Positions 34,200-45,216 of a stretch of 64,000 bases of DNA are shown one piece after another. The translations under genes were made by a program, and so were the position numbers. Numbering within the stretch: position 1 is the stretch's first letter; each line of letters starts with the position of its first letter. Below the pieces are notes generated by a model, which saw only the letters and a program-made list of their open reading frames with translations, was not told the DNA's origin and made no database searches. Source of the DNA: Bathynomus jamesi (Eukaryota; Arthropoda; Malacostraca; Isopoda; Cirolanidae); contig JAJOZX010000198.1 in assembly GCA_023014485.1 (NCBI GenBank), forward strand, positions 318,501 through 382,500. Direction: 5' to 3'.

Positions 34200-34268
34200 C
34201 CCACACACACACACACACACACACATACATACACACATACACACACACACATATATACACACACGCAC
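34200..34268. repeat. (CA)n-rich compound microsatellite
   Basis: CA runs with TACATACA interruptions. Confidence 0.95.
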
Positions 34269-34403
34269 GCATATTTAATTTTTAAAAAAGTTTTGATTCT
34301 AGACTAAGAAAGAATTGTATTCAAAATTAGGAGGTTCCTTGAATATGACGTTACTTGAATATGACGCAGACATGTCAACTCTCACGGATTTTATGTGACG
34401 GTC

Positions 34404-34617
34404 CAGAGCTGGGCATTTGCGGCATATTTTGCGGTACTGCGGTACTTGCGGTACCACCGCACTACCACCCCGGGCCCCCATAACGCAGTACCGCAAAGGA
34501 TCGCTGAAAGTACCGCAGTACCGCTACCGCATTCAAATTTCCGCGTACCGGTTTGGTACCGGTTTGGTAGTGCAGCAGTACCGCAGTACCGCAATATGCC
34601 GCAAGTGCCCAGCTCTG
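34404..34617. mobile_element. hAT-type MITE with GCGGTACT arrays, copy 1
   Basis: CAGAGCTGGGCATTTGCGGC and (other strand) CAGAGCTGGGCACTTGCGGC form the ends. The interior is a nested set of GCGGTACTGCGGTACT and complementary units, so the whole element can fold. The frames predicted across it are an artefact of the arrays. No clean target duplication here. Confidence 0.9.
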
Positions 34618-34934
34618 TTTATGTCTATCTCAGTCTCACGCTTTCAGTATTATTTATTAATAATAATGATGATGATAATAATGATAAAATTGGGGGAGAA
34701 TGTCTCAAACTCCCTTATCAAAATGAGGCACATTGAGAAATCTCATGGATTTTTATACTTCAAGGTTGACGTCTCTGATGACGTTACATGAATATGACGT
34801 TACACGAATATGACGTTAGTTAAAAAATAAAATTTTGTTTAAAACAACTAAAATTATATTTACTTGGAATTGGGTTGACTTTATGTGAGAAACTTTGAAA
34901 AAGATTAAATATATTGGCAGATGTATTTAATCTA

Positions 34935-35157
34935 CAGAGCTGGGCACTTGCGGCATATTTTGCGGTACTGCGGTACTGCGGTACTACCAAACTACCAAAC
35001 CGGTACCAAACCGGTACGCGGAAATTTGAATGCGGTAGCGGTACTGCGGTACTTTCAGCGATCCTTTGCGGTACTACGTTATGCGGTCTCGGTTTGGTAG
35101 TTTGGTAGTACCGCAGTACCGCAGTACCGCAAAATATGCCGCAAGTGCCCAGCTCTG
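34935..35157. mobile_element. hAT-type MITE with GCGGTACT arrays, copy 2 (perfect 8-bp duplication)
   Basis: Same family as 34404-34617. TTAATCTA is duplicated exactly at 34927-34934 and 35158-35165, which fixes both borders and supports the hAT assignment. Confidence 0.95.
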
Positions 35158-35165
35158 TTAATCTA

Positions 35166-35362
35166 ACCTAAATTGATTTTGAATTAACATCACTTAATTA
35201 GTTCAGTTTTAACAAAGGTTAGGAGGTCTCGTAATTTTGAACACAATACGTTGTTTATCTGAAATGTAAACAAATATTTTGTTTAAACTAAATAGAATGA
35301 AGTTTGTTTTGAGTGTCCCTACGATTCCTCATGCAAGCAAACTTTTTTTGCTTTTAGATAAG

Positions 35363-35421
<59 letters not shown>

Positions 35422-36096
35422 AGAATTAACCTGAAAAACACCAAAACATTAACTTATTTGGAAATGATGCAAAAATCAAATTTTTTTTAAAATTATTTTA
35501 AATTATTCTCGGCCACCAATTTTTAGTAATTTACTATTAATTTAATAGTAATTAATTAATTAATTAACTTAAATCGTGTCGCCATTACGACGCGGGTGTG
35601 TCTAATTTTGTAAAAACGGGTTAAGACTCAGTTCATTGACTTTTTTGGTGTCTTCCTAAAAAATTTATTAGTAACAAAATTCTTGTACAAATTTACACCA
35701 TGGAAAAATGGTACGTTTTAACCAAAGTTTGTTGAAAATATTCCAACGAAAGAGGAGCTGTTTTGAAGTAACTTTGTTACTTATTTAAAGGATTGTAAAG
35801 AATGCTTCTATTGTGTTTACGAAAGATTTATATGACAATGTTCATAATATGACGCAATTCCGATAGTAAAAATCTTGTTTGGAGACGACAAAGGGGGACA
35901 TTGTTTACATTACTTTGAAGAAGTAAAAAAATTACTTAGAAAAAACCATTGTTTGTTGGAATACTTTCGACACAATTCAGTTCTAAAAAGAAAAACAAAA
36001 ATTCTGTGAGCAAATGTGAAAAATTTGAGGTTTTTTCAGATCGCATTTTTTCTTCCTTAAAATCTATTTGATATTAACTTATAGCTTACAGGGAAA
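35166..36096. other. AT-rich intergenic DNA with (TA)n
   Basis: (TA)n at 35365-35416. Otherwise unique AT-rich sequence without a frame over 60 codons. Confidence 0.5.
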
Positions 36097-36104
36097 AATG
36101 ATCG

Positions 36105-36307
36105 GGATCACCTAAAGATCAGGGCCCCCAACTTTCTTTAGTTAGCTTTATAAGGCTAACTAAGGAAAATATCACGACCTAACCTAACCAATCGTCAAGG
36201 GCGTACAATTGACCTAACGATTGGTTAGGTAAGGTCGTGATATTTTCGTTAGTTAGCCTTATAAAACTAACTAAAGAAGGCTGGGGGCCATGATCTTCAG
36301 GTGATTC
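36105..36307. mobile_element. Foldback MITE starting GGATCACC, copy 1 (8-bp duplication)
   Basis: The element is almost completely palindromic. GGATCACCTAAAGATCAGGG at the left mirrors the right end, and the centre reads CCTAACCTAACCAATCGTCA against its complement around 36200. AATGATCG is duplicated exactly at 36097-36104 and 36308-36315. An 8-bp duplication with termini beginning GG suits Merlin-type or an unusual hAT element. No coding capacity. Confidence 0.9.
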
Positions 36308-36352
36308 AATGATCGTATAATATGGAATGAGGTTCATATGTGGAAAATGCAG

Positions 36353-36429
36353 CAGGGTGATTCACTCGCTGGTAGCCCTAGAGTATCTCTAATATATCCG
36401 TTGAGGCTACCAGCGAATGAATCACCCTG
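36353..36429. mobile_element. Mini palindromic MITE, 77 bp
   Basis: CAGGGTGATTCACTCGCTGG and (other strand) CAGGGTGATTCATTCGCTGG, continuing TAGCC on both sides, around about 27 bp of spacer. Confidence 0.85.
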
Positions 36430-36850
36430 TATTTACTCGTTTAATGAATAGGACTGTCCGCGTGAGACGAAAGCTACAATCGTAAACCTTTTTATAATAA
36501 TAATTTAACCAAAAAGTTAATTTAGATGTTAAAATAAACAAAATAATAGATTTATTCCTAATTCTGAGTTTCATCAAATTTTGTTAAAATTAAATTGATG
36601 AAATAATTAATTGGGTTTAGAGTCAATTCAATTAAAAATAAATTCGGTTAACCAAGGTTAGCCAAGGTTTAGATTAAATACATTATTTGAAATTAATCAA
36701 TTTTAACAAAATTTCCAATAGAAAGTCAAGTAAATATAATATTATAATATAATAATATATAATAATATATAATAATATATTAAAACTGATAAAAATATAA
36801 TAAAAAAATATAAATATAAATATAAAATATAGATATTAGTATAAAATATA
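36430..36850. other. AT-rich intergenic DNA
   Basis: Very AT-rich, with ATAATAT and AAATATA quasi-repeats (36730-36850). No gene. Confidence 0.5.
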
Positions 36851-36858
36851 ATTTAAAA

Positions 36859-37063
36859 GGATCACCTGAAGCTCAGGGCCCCCCCAGCCTTTTTTAGTTA
36901 GCTTTATAATTCCAACTAGCGAAAATATCACGACCTAACCTAACCAATCGTCAAGGTCGTACAGTTGACCTAACGATTGGTTAGGTTAGGTCGTGATATT
37001 TTCGTTAGTTAGACTTATAACGCTAACTAAAAAAGGCTTGGGTGACGGATCTTCAGGTGATCC
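36859..37063. mobile_element. Foldback MITE starting GGATCACC, copy 2
   Basis: Same family and orientation-free structure as 36105-36307, with GGATCACCTGAAGCTCAGGG at the left end. Flanks ATTTAAAA and ATTAAAAA form an imperfect 8-bp duplication. Confidence 0.85.
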
Positions 37064-37196
37064 ATTAAAAAATATAAATATAAATATAAAATATAGCTAT
37101 AAATGTAAAATATAAATATAAAATATAAATATAATGTAATAATAAAATATAATTTAAAATATAATTTAAAATTTCCCATATAAAATCAAATAAATA

Positions 37197-37270
37197 CAGG
37201 GCGATCCGTTTAAAACCGTACCCAAATTAATAAAATTTTAAATTTGGGTACGGTTTTAAATGGATCACCC
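37197..37270. mobile_element. Mini palindromic MITE, 74 bp
   Basis: CAGGGCGATCCGTTTAAAAC and (other strand) GGGTGATCCATTTAAAACCG, both continuing into CGTACCCAAATT. Nearly perfect hairpin. Confidence 0.8.
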
Positions 37271-37396
37271 GATACGACTTTATATGCATTTAATCTAAAC
37301 TCAATTTAATTTGGATTAACATAATTTATTAATAATTTACTTTTAACAAAATAGTCCTGATAATTTTTAACCCAATATTGTGTTAGGATCTTTCCG

Positions 37397-37643
37397 GTTT
37401 GACGTACTGCTACAGATTTTTACGAAACGTAGCAAATCAATTATTTACAAATTTTATCCTAAGGAAATGTTTAATTCCTAACGTAACTTGACTAAACCTA
37501 ACCTAACCTAACTTTAAGGAAATGTTTAATTCCTAACGTAACTTGACTAAACCTAACCTAACCTAACTTACATTTCCTTAGGATAAAATTTGTAAATAAA
37601 TTATTTGCTACGTTTTGTAAAAATATGTAGCAGTCCGCCAAAC
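37397..37643. mobile_element. MITE with 70-bp arms around a duplicated CCTAA core
   Basis: The left arm (GTTTGACGTACTGCTACAGA ... TCCTAAGGAAATGT) and the right arm (other strand GTTTGGCGGACTGCTACATA ... TCCTAAGGAAATGT) match over about 70 bp. The centre holds two tandem copies, period 54 bp, of AAGGAAATGTTTAATTCC plus CTAAACCTAACCTAACCTAA. No target duplication found. Confidence 0.8.
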
Positions 37644-38488
37644 TTAAAACACTCCTTTGTTAAGCTAAAATTGAAACAAAGGCTTTGTTTAAACTAAATC
37701 TAAAGTACTTTGGGAGTAGGGCTACTGACGTAGAAATACGAGTAACAATTTTACCAGCAATCTCCTTTAAAACTTTACAAAAATAGGAGTTAATATCTCC
37801 CGATTAATATTTTGGAACAATTTTTGGGGTCGAGTTTCAAAATTTTACCATTTCAAAAATCGCTTTAAAGCGAAATCATACTTTTAAAAGGACGATGCGA
37901 CAACCAAATAAGAAAGATAAAAAAAGATAAGAAAGATTAAAAGCAAAATGTAGTATAGCAAACCTTATATTGACTATAACTAATGTAATTTCGTTTCTTT
38001 ATATATATAATTATAAAGGGTATACAATGTCCGTATATAAAGTTGAGATTCAGGATATGCGAACGAGTAAAACCCGGGTTACGAGGCATGATACCCAGTT
38101 ATGGACATGATTAAATCAAATTAAGGACGGATTAATTATCTTTCCTTTCTAGGTGACCTAATTTATTAGATGCTACTTATAATAAATTAAATAATACTCC
38201 TAGTTAAAACTATTATTATCAAGTAATAGCAACTCCCAGATAGACTTTTATATATATATATATATCATGCTAATTTGATGGGTTTTTTTGAGGCGGGGAG
38301 AGCTAAATAATGTCATAATAATTCTAAATATTATAAAATTAAAATAAATTTTAAAAAAATTATGAGAAATAAAAATGAATTAATTAAAAAACATTTATTA
38401 TTATTTCTATAATTAATATCATTATTTACTTTAATTTTTATTTATACAATTTGATCAACAACGAAAATTTGAGTCAACAAAAAAAAAA

Positions 38489-38533
<45 letters not shown>

Positions 38534-38636
38534 CTCAAAAGCTATATTACCCCTTTCTATAATATACTTTGAGCATTATAATTTTATAGATAATATTTTT
38601 TAAAAACGAAAGCTTTTATATATATATATATATATA
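37644..38636. other. AT-rich intergenic DNA
   Basis: (TA)n at 38250-38265, 38494-38530 and 38618-38635. No gene recognised. Confidence 0.5.
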
Positions 38637-39540
38637 CAGGGCGTCCCAAAAAAATGTGTATACACACTTTAAATAATTATAAAGGCAGTGTTTATTAAAA
38701 TACATTTCATTTTCAAATGTAATAGAATCTACAGACATTATTTAATTGTTTTTGTCAACGCCTGTTTTCAAAGTGACGTCCGTTCTGGTCCAGGCACTGC
38801 TGATAACGCGAAGCAATGGAATCGCAAACATCACGAAACATTTCGTTTGGTATTTGTGTGCATTCTCGTTCAATGGCTGCTCTCAATTCAGCGACTGTTG
38901 CAGGTTTTATAGCGTAGACTTTGTCTTTTAAGGATCCCCATAAAAAAAGTCTAGTGGTGTGAGGTCTGGTGAACGCGGAGGGTATTCTACGAAACCCCTT
39001 CGTCCAATCCACATCGTGCCAAGTACCACTCGCAATACTCCACTCTTCGGTCCGGATCATCATCATCTTCATTAATAGCATGGACTAATCTTGGAATGTA
39101 ACTTTTCCATTGACAGCGCTTCAAAATGCGTTGGACAGACGATTCTGAAATTCCTACCTCACGACTCGCTTGCCGCACAGATTTTCTTGGACTTTGGTGA
39201 TACGTTTCCAGTACTCTTTCTTGCTTTGTGGGGCTTGTCGATGTCCGTGGTCTTCCGGAACGCTTCTTGTGGACATTCTGAACAGTTCCATCGGCTTCAA
39301 ACTTATCTCTAATTCGAGTGATAGTAAGTCGCGTTGGTGGATCTGTTTGAAACTCCCTCCTAAACTGTCTTTGCACTTGAACTGCGTTTTCACACTTCCA
39401 GTAGCATTTTAGAATGAATTTCCTTTGTTCAAAGCTTAGTCTGACTGCCATTATTAATTCTAATGGGTTTAACTTGGAAAGAAAGAAACATCAATTGAGC
39501 TATCAGCTGTTAAAGTGTGTATACATTTTTTTGGGACGCC

Positions 39541-39543
<3 letters not shown>
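38637..39543 (-). mobile_element. Tc1/mariner-superfamily element with internal deletion, 907 bp
   Basis: CAGGGCGTCCCAAAAAAATG at the left and its reverse complement at the right extend to about 34 bp with one 2-bp length difference, and TA stands outside both ends. The transposase gene lies on the minus strand and has lost its central part. A 43-unit (TA)n begins at the right end. Confidence 0.92.
38755..39451 (-). pseudogene. Tc1/mariner transposase, catalytic core deleted
   Basis: ATG at 39451 opens a 154-codon frame: the N-terminal helix-turn-helix ([20 protein letters not shown], of the DUF4817 type), [13 protein letters not shown] and [19 protein letters not shown], a second DNA-binding helix set. 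After CEWYLARC the sequence jumps to the last part of the DDE domain. A third frame near 38980-38940 shows EYPPRSPDLTPLDFF, keeping the final Asp, and the last frame (38755-39081) gives LWGSLKDKVYAIKPATVAEL to a stop. The first two catalytic Asp residues are gone and at least two frameshifts remain, so it cannot transpose. DNA binding by the N-terminus might persist. Confidence 0.9.

Positions 39544-39629
<86 letters not shown>
39544..39629. repeat. (TA)43 microsatellite
   Basis: The longest pure TA tract in the window, abutting the mariner terminus. Confidence 0.97.
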
Positions 39630-39633
<4 letters not shown>

Positions 39634-40240
39634 TGGCACATTACAATACTATATCACAATAGCACGTTAAATTAATTTATGACCAAATAAGATTTCAGCT
39701 TTCATTTGGTTCATATATTTACAAATAATATGACAGCAGCTGCACGAAACAGGTGCTCTTATTTCAAAACGTGCAAACAGGTTGTTCATAGTATTAAGAC
39801 AGGTTTACAACAAATATAGTTTTGATAATAACAACAAAATTATTGTAATTTTCATAATGAAATTATTACCAAATCATGTTGATGTTAAAATAATTATCAT
39901 TAACGTAAAATAATGAATTTTCTGTGCCCTAAATATTACTGTAGTTATTGTATTGAATGAATAACTTAAAAAAAAAAAAAAATTCAACTAATAAATAATA
40001 ACAGGGTAAACTCGACGTGTTAAGACATAAATTTAGAGGAATTACATAAATACAATGACTAGTTTGAATTTTATTATGTTTTGGAACAGAACTAATAAAC
40101 AATTTAATGGTATTTAACAGTTAAAATAAATTATATTATAGTGTACCTTATAAGAATTCGTTTTCTTTAATAATTTAAATGTCAGTAATTATTATTATGG
40201 CAGTCTCAGCTAATTATGTTCATTTTGCGGTTTACACAAT
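39630..40240. other. AT-rich intergenic DNA
   Basis: No gene recognised. Confidence 0.5.
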
Positions 40241-40242
40241 TT

Positions 40243-40245
<3 letters not shown>

Positions 40246-40290
<45 letters not shown>
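40246..40290. repeat. (AG)n microsatellite, about 22 units
   Basis: An uninterrupted AG run. Confidence 0.95.
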
Positions 40291-40294
<4 letters not shown>

Positions 40295-40789
40295 ATTACT
40301 AACTAGAAGCATTGTGAGAGGACATCATTCATTACCACATCAAAACGAGAACACTTCTCAGTTAATTAATTAGCAGCTTTAGGTAATTTCATGGTAATTA
40401 TTAATTTGCATACAACGAAAGTAATTACACAGGAATTTACGCAGGAATTTATTTAGATATATATATACACGTGTGTGTGTGTGTGTAACGTGTATTTGAA
40501 CAGCGTGTACTGACTTCTGTAACAAACGCTGTCGACATAATTTTACATAAAATAAAATGCTTACAAAAATGTTTTGAATTCAGCCATTTTAAAAAACTCA
40601 AACGCGTGGCCAATTCCGTTTAATTTTCTATCGTAAAATCCAATAATACGATAATATACGATCATGGCTTGCTTTTCGTCGCCGTGTCAATAAGCGCAAA
40701 TCTGAGGCACAAACCATCGTTTGGTTCTGTATTATCACATTCTCTCATTGTGTGAGGGTCGATGTATCATCTCTTATCATAGATTTTCA

Positions 40790-40980
40790 GGCGAATCATT
40801 CTTTCACACTTGGCAAACAACGTTGATATTGGCTGAAAGTGTGAAGAACGATATATGTATTCCCCTTTATCGCCATATACAGAGCGGTACTTATACGTCA
40901 AAAAAAGCCTTACACGAGCACTTGTCGGAAATTCTCCGTCGGAGCATCAGGCAACCAAGAGTTTCTATATTCGTTATTAT
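40790..40980 (+). CDS. Possible orphan exon, unknown protein
   Basis: Open in one frame between an acceptor-like TTTTCAG (40784-40790) and a donor-like ATG/GTAAGC at 40981. The encoded stretch (FFHTWQTTLILAESVKND ... HEHLSEILRRSIRQPRVS) is of balanced composition, unlike the AT-rich flanks, and ends in a basic, helix-like segment. I recognise no family and find no neighbouring exon. It could be chance. Confidence 0.2.
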
Positions 40981-40999
40981 GGTAAGCGCGTATTATATA

Positions 41000-41690
41000 T
41001 TATATTGACTTTATATTTACTTTAATTGTATAGGAATATATAATATGAATATAGTTACAGTGTAGTAACTGCGTTATCATGTACACAAATATGGGAAAAA
41101 AATTCGCCTAGAAAAGGGAAATTTCTGAGGAAAATTTTATTATTGTCACCAAAAGAAATAAAATATTCAAAGAAAAACAGAATATTTAACAATTAGTAAT
41201 TTTTTTATGCTTTTTAGACATTTAACGTTTTTAGGCTAACTTTTTTCTCACACCGTTTATGTAATAATAGGAAACATTAAAACCAATTTTCCGATATAAT
41301 AGTTATCGACAGCGCTATTTTTAGGGGTCTGTTTCAATCTAAGTGAAACTAACCAGACTTGACCTAACCGGGTCATAACCTAACCGAACTCAACCAAACG
41401 AATGGGGGTCAATTTGAAAGCCAATTGATGTATCGTTCTCCGCATACAAATGTCGATAATTTTTTTGTCGACAAGCTGAACGAACGTCGAATAAATGAAA
41501 TGAAAAAAAAAATATTTTGTCTGATGCGTGAAAGATCAATTTGTGACAAGTTCGCGCGTGACGAAGCGTGACAATAACAAGGTCAAAAACGGCAATGATA
41601 TTCGTAACAAAGAGCCGTAATTAATGACGCCAAAACGTGTTCGTAGAACGACGCACGCCAATAAAGGGGGAAAGTTCCCTATAAACTTTT
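41000..41690. other. Intergenic DNA, nothing recognised
   Basis: Contains a small CCTAACC-like patch (41358-41400). No frame. Confidence 0.45.
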
Positions 41691-41757
41691 TCTGTACTGA
41701 CCCAAAATGTTTATGGAACTAAAACTGTACTGACCCAAAATGTTTATGGAACTAAAA
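41691..41757. repeat. 33-bp direct tandem duplication
   Basis: CTGTACTGACCCAAAATGTT plus TATGGAACTAAAA occurs twice back to back without difference, so the duplication is recent. Confidence 0.9.
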
Positions 41758-42305
41758 TTACGAGTTGAAACGAATTACAGAACGAGAAATCGTGTGAATT
41801 GAAATTCAGTATCGTTTACTGGCTGGGTATTGGGTACTGGTTGGAATAGAGGGCAAGAAATTTCTTCCTCATGCTGAATAAAATGAGAGGATAAAGCTTT
41901 TTTCCCATGAACGTATATTGTCGTATATTGTTCATGATGACCAAGTAAATGAATACTCTATATATATATGCACAAACACACACACACACACAGAACATAA
42001 AAATAATAAAAATCGTGTAACAAAATGTAAATTTGGGGCATAAAGCTGTGTAGAACTATTGCGTTTTTGAAATCCTTTCCCCATGAGAAGTGTCGTGACA
42101 TTTGGGACATAAATTCCAGTGAAGAACAAAGACCACATCCACGACAAAGAGAAGGAACCAATACAACAGTCTAAGATAAAATGTGACCAAAAAATAACAA
42201 CAAAAGTAACCTTCATTCATGACGTCACTCATGACGTAATGCATGACGAAAGACTAATAAAATCATTTCTTAAAGAGTGCTCAATCGGCATTAACAGATA
42301 CGAAT

Positions 42306-42340
<35 letters not shown>

Positions 42341-42505
42341 TCAAGCTGACATAAATTAAAAAAAATAAAAAATAATTGCTGCTGGTTTTTTCTTCGATTG
42401 TCTTCTAAGTGTATAATTAATTATTTGCGATTTATAATTAATTAAAGGTAATTATAAATGTAATCATGATTTACATCATAATAATTAAATACAAGTTTTA
42501 TATAT
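41758..42505. other. Intergenic DNA with (CA)n and (AAT)n
   Basis: (CA)n at 41975-41991 and (AAT)n at 42307-42341. The overlapping 60-94 codon frames conflict on both strands and none is recognisable. Confidence 0.45.
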
Positions 42506-42508
42506 ATA

Positions 42509-42545
42509 GGGTGGTCCAAAAGTCAGACACCATGGGACTACACAT
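42509..42545. mobile_element. Isolated mariner-type terminus
   Basis: GGGTGGTCCAAAAGTCAGAC follows TATATATA, as at a mariner end inserted in TA. No second terminus was found before the (TA)n at 42557-42599. Confidence 0.4.
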
Positions 42546-42553
42546 TTTCAATG

Positions 42554-42556
<3 letters not shown>

Positions 42557-42599
<43 letters not shown>
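42557..42599. repeat. (TA)n microsatellite
   Basis: About 21 TA units. Confidence 0.95.
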
Positions 42600-42604
<5 letters not shown>

Positions 42605-42659
42605 CTCCTGGAATGGGTATTTATAGATGCCACTGAGGGAATGCAAATTCTTTATCCAT

Positions 42660-42665
42660 TTTATT
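42660..42665 (-). terminator. Candidate poly(A) signal for the bHLH gene
   Basis: TTTATT on the plus strand is AATAAA on the minus strand, about 215 bp past the bHLH stop codon. Canonical sequence, but unproven in an AT-rich region. Confidence 0.3.
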
Positions 42666-42881
42666 TAGTACATCTTTTTGCCTTCAAAATATATCTTTAA
42701 TAAATAAAAATCTTTTCTGAAGGGGTCATAAATTAATTGCCCACCCTACTGTCCACAATTTGGGTGGGCATGAGGGGGGAACTTTACGAATGTAACAACC
42801 AGCTAAACGAATGCTTATATACCCCTTCAGTGGGGTGCTTTGTAAACAATTTCTAAATAATTCTACAGGAGCGAAGCGAGG

Positions 42882-43832
42882 TCATACGCACTCAAGAGGC
42901 GCCTCACTACCGGAAAGGCTTTTCACTAAAGGGATCTTCTTGTCCGTTTTGAAAAGGCTTTTCTGCATTTTAGTCGCGGATGATGACCCCCTTTTGGGAG
43001 GTAAAAAGTCCTCCTTCGAAGGAGGTTTCTGAAAGGGTAAAATTGAAGACGTTTTCTCTTGGCCTTTTAGAAGGTTCTTCCCTTCTTCGTCTTCCTTAAT
43101 CATGTCTTTCTCGGCTCCTTTGTTGCTCCTCTCTGAGAGGTGCGTGTCCCGCAGAAGATCCGACAGTGCTTGGATGTAGGATGCGGCTAGCCGCAAAGTG
43201 GAGACTTTAGCCGCGGCTGAGTCTTCGTACTCTGTCTGCGCCGCTGGCGGCAGGATTTCGCGCAGAGTGGAGAAGGCTTCATTGATCTGCTTCCGCTGAC
43301 GGTTTTCCGATATCTTCCGGCGTTTTCTCCTGCCGACGGAGCACCACAGACGCCCACACGCCCACGCGACTTCGTCCAGTGGGCTTTCGAGGGGCCGGCG
43401 AGTATTTGTGCGTGGTATAAAGGGAGGCTGGGGCGGGGGGCTCAATGTCTTGGCCCCCCGGGTGAGCAAAAGAGATGTCGGGGAACCCAAAAGTCTTCGG
43501 CAGTATTTACACCGATTGTTCCGTCGGAATTTCTTAAAGGGGGATTTGTCCCTGAGGGAGCAGTGCTTGGAGGAAGATGCGGACGTGAGAAACTTGGAGG
43601 ACTTTAGTTCCTCCTCCAGACTCCCTTTCTCTGCGCCTACGTCAGCGTTACCCAAAGGGAAGCTGCGAACTAATCGGCAGGTTTTATTAATGCCGGAACT
43701 GTTGGGGTCTTCACTAGGCCTCACTTTCTCTGTCAGCCTAGAGTTCTCTATCTCCAAATTCACTCCCGGAATTTTGTCCGGATAAAATTTGGAATGTATT
43801 TTTTGTTCTTTTAAATTATTGCCAACCATCAT
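42882..43832 (-). CDS. Divergent basic helix-loop-helix (bHLH) transcription factor candidate
   Basis: A 316-codon frame from the first ATG (43832) to a stop at 42882, in a clearly GC-richer island of AT-rich DNA and without low-complexity runs. Residues about 168-230 form a bHLH domain: basic RRKRRKISENRQRKQ, helix 1 INEAFSTLREILPP, loop AAQTEYEDSAAA, helix 2 KVSTLRLAASYIQALSDLL. The TLRLA-SYI pattern resembles group A factors such as TCF21, HAND and PTF1A. The basic segment is unusual, keeping a Glu but with Asn and Gln where the usual Arg residues would follow. The N-terminal 165 residues have a CKYC pair and Pro-rich stretches; the C-terminal tail is Lys/Ser-rich. The frame is also open 5' of the ATG with a TTTCAG at about 43860, so this may be a final exon. 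It should act as a dimeric nuclear DNA-binding protein. Confidence 0.65.
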   Translation of the reverse strand: MMVGNNLKEQKIHSKFYPDKIPGVNLEIENSRLTEKVRPSEDPNSSGINKTCRLVRSFPLGNADVGAEKGSLEEELKSSKFLTSASSSKHCSLRDKSPFKKFRRNNRCKYCRRLLGSPTSLLLTRGAKTLSPPPQPPFIPRTNTRRPLESPLDEVAWACGRLWCSVGRRKRRKISENRQRKQINEAFSTLREILPPAAQTEYEDSAAAKVSTLRLAASYIQALSDLLRDTHLSERSNKGAEKDMIKEDEEGKNLLKGQEKTSSILPFQKPPSKEDFLPPKRGSSSATKMQKSLFKTDKKIPLVKSLSGSEAPLECV

Positions 43833-43869
43833 GTTTGGCAAATATTTGTTGGCGCTGAAATCAACACTA

Positions 43870-44722
43870 TCCTCGTTACGTACTGATTAGTCATAAGGTT
43901 CTCTTAAATATTTGTGGTATTATAACACGCGGAGAAAAGTACTTTTCTTTGAAAGTTCTCAAATAAAATTTGGTGTACTTTCGTTTTTCGTATAAAAATA
44001 TTTCTGGTTTCTCACAAAAATTGTCCCAAAATATATATATTTATATAAATATACAGTGTTCTATATTCATATAAATTCACTAAGTTACACTTTATAAAAT
44101 ATATATATATATATATAACGTGTTATATATAATTCTTATAGTACATCGATGTGAGTACTATTTCCGCGTTTACTATTTAAAACCATCTCGTCAAAATACT
44201 ACAAATAATAGTAATGTTAATTAATTAACAATAAATGAACAGCGCAGTGCGAGATTCGAACGAAAATCACGACAACCTCCCCCGTTGACAGCCCGTCTGC
44301 AACTGATGTTTTTTCATCGTTTTCATTGAAACCAGATGTTGAACCACCTGCAAATACCCACCTTAATATCACACCTGTTTCAACACCTATAGATTGAAGG
44401 CCTATACTGTAACATATTAAGGTGTTTATGCTTCATATACCAAGGGCACGAGGCACCTGGGCTGGAAATAAGTGTTAAAAATACATAGACAATGGGTATG
44501 GATGAGCAGGTGTTAGTTAGAAAGTTAAGACGGTGCTCAATACAAGTGTTCGTCATTCCTGAGAGATCCCGGCAGTGCCGTACAGCTCACAAGGAGGCGG
44601 AAACAGAGAGCAATTGCCTCAATGAACACTCTGACGTCACTAATACCCAAACAAACGACAATAATACCAAAAACAACAACAGCACTAATAATAATAATAA
44701 TAGTAATAACAATTAATATATA
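43870..44722. other. Intergenic DNA upstream of the bHLH frame
   Basis: AT-rich, with a (TA)n at 44099-44117. The 74-codon frame at 44492-44716 is Asn/Thr-rich towards its end because of (AAT)n and is not called. Confidence 0.4.
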
Positions 44723-44795
44723 CAGGGTGTCCCAAAAAACTATATACTCTTTATATCATGATGCTATAAAGAGTATATAGTTTTTGGGACACCCT
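44723..44795. mobile_element. Mariner-type mini hairpin MITE, 73 bp
   Basis: CAGGGTGTCCCAAAAAACTA and its exact complement at the right end extend to about 33 bp with almost no spacer. TA flanks are present. Only the final G of the right terminus is altered. Confidence 0.9.
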
Positions 44796-44799
44796 ATAT

Positions 44800-45170
44800 A
44801 TATATATATATGTCATGTGATCTATGTTATTTAACCTCAATCGAATGGCATAGTAAAAAAGGTGTTTCCGCGCAATGTGAATAATTCAAACCTTTAATAA
44901 AAATTTAAAAACAAAAACAAAAAACAAAAATTAAAAATATAAATAAAATTTAAAGACAAATTCGGTTTAAAACTTAAAAAAAAAAAAAAAAAAAGTGACA
45001 ATTTTAAAATTAAACAAATTTAAATTAAAAAAAATAAAAATATTTCTTTTAAAATATTAAATTTTTTAAAATTTTCGTTGTTTATACAAAAAAAAAAAAT
45101 GGCATTTAATTTTTATAGTTCAGGTTAGGTTTTGAGGCTATGCATTTATCTTTGTTGTGGAAGCGTACAT

Positions 45171-45216
<46 letters not shown>

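Noticed and set aside
34391..35108. Overlapping 64-124 codon frames around 34.4-35.1 kb
   Set aside because: They are translations of the GCGGTACT arrays of two MITEs in all frames.
43408..43785. 125-codon plus-strand frame opposite the bHLH gene
   Set aside because: It overlaps the bHLH frame, has no domain and is explained as its antisense shadow.
43833..43841. Upstream start for the bHLH protein at 43841
   Set aside because: The codon there is TTG, not ATG. The first ATG in frame is at 43832, unless an upstream exon is spliced in.
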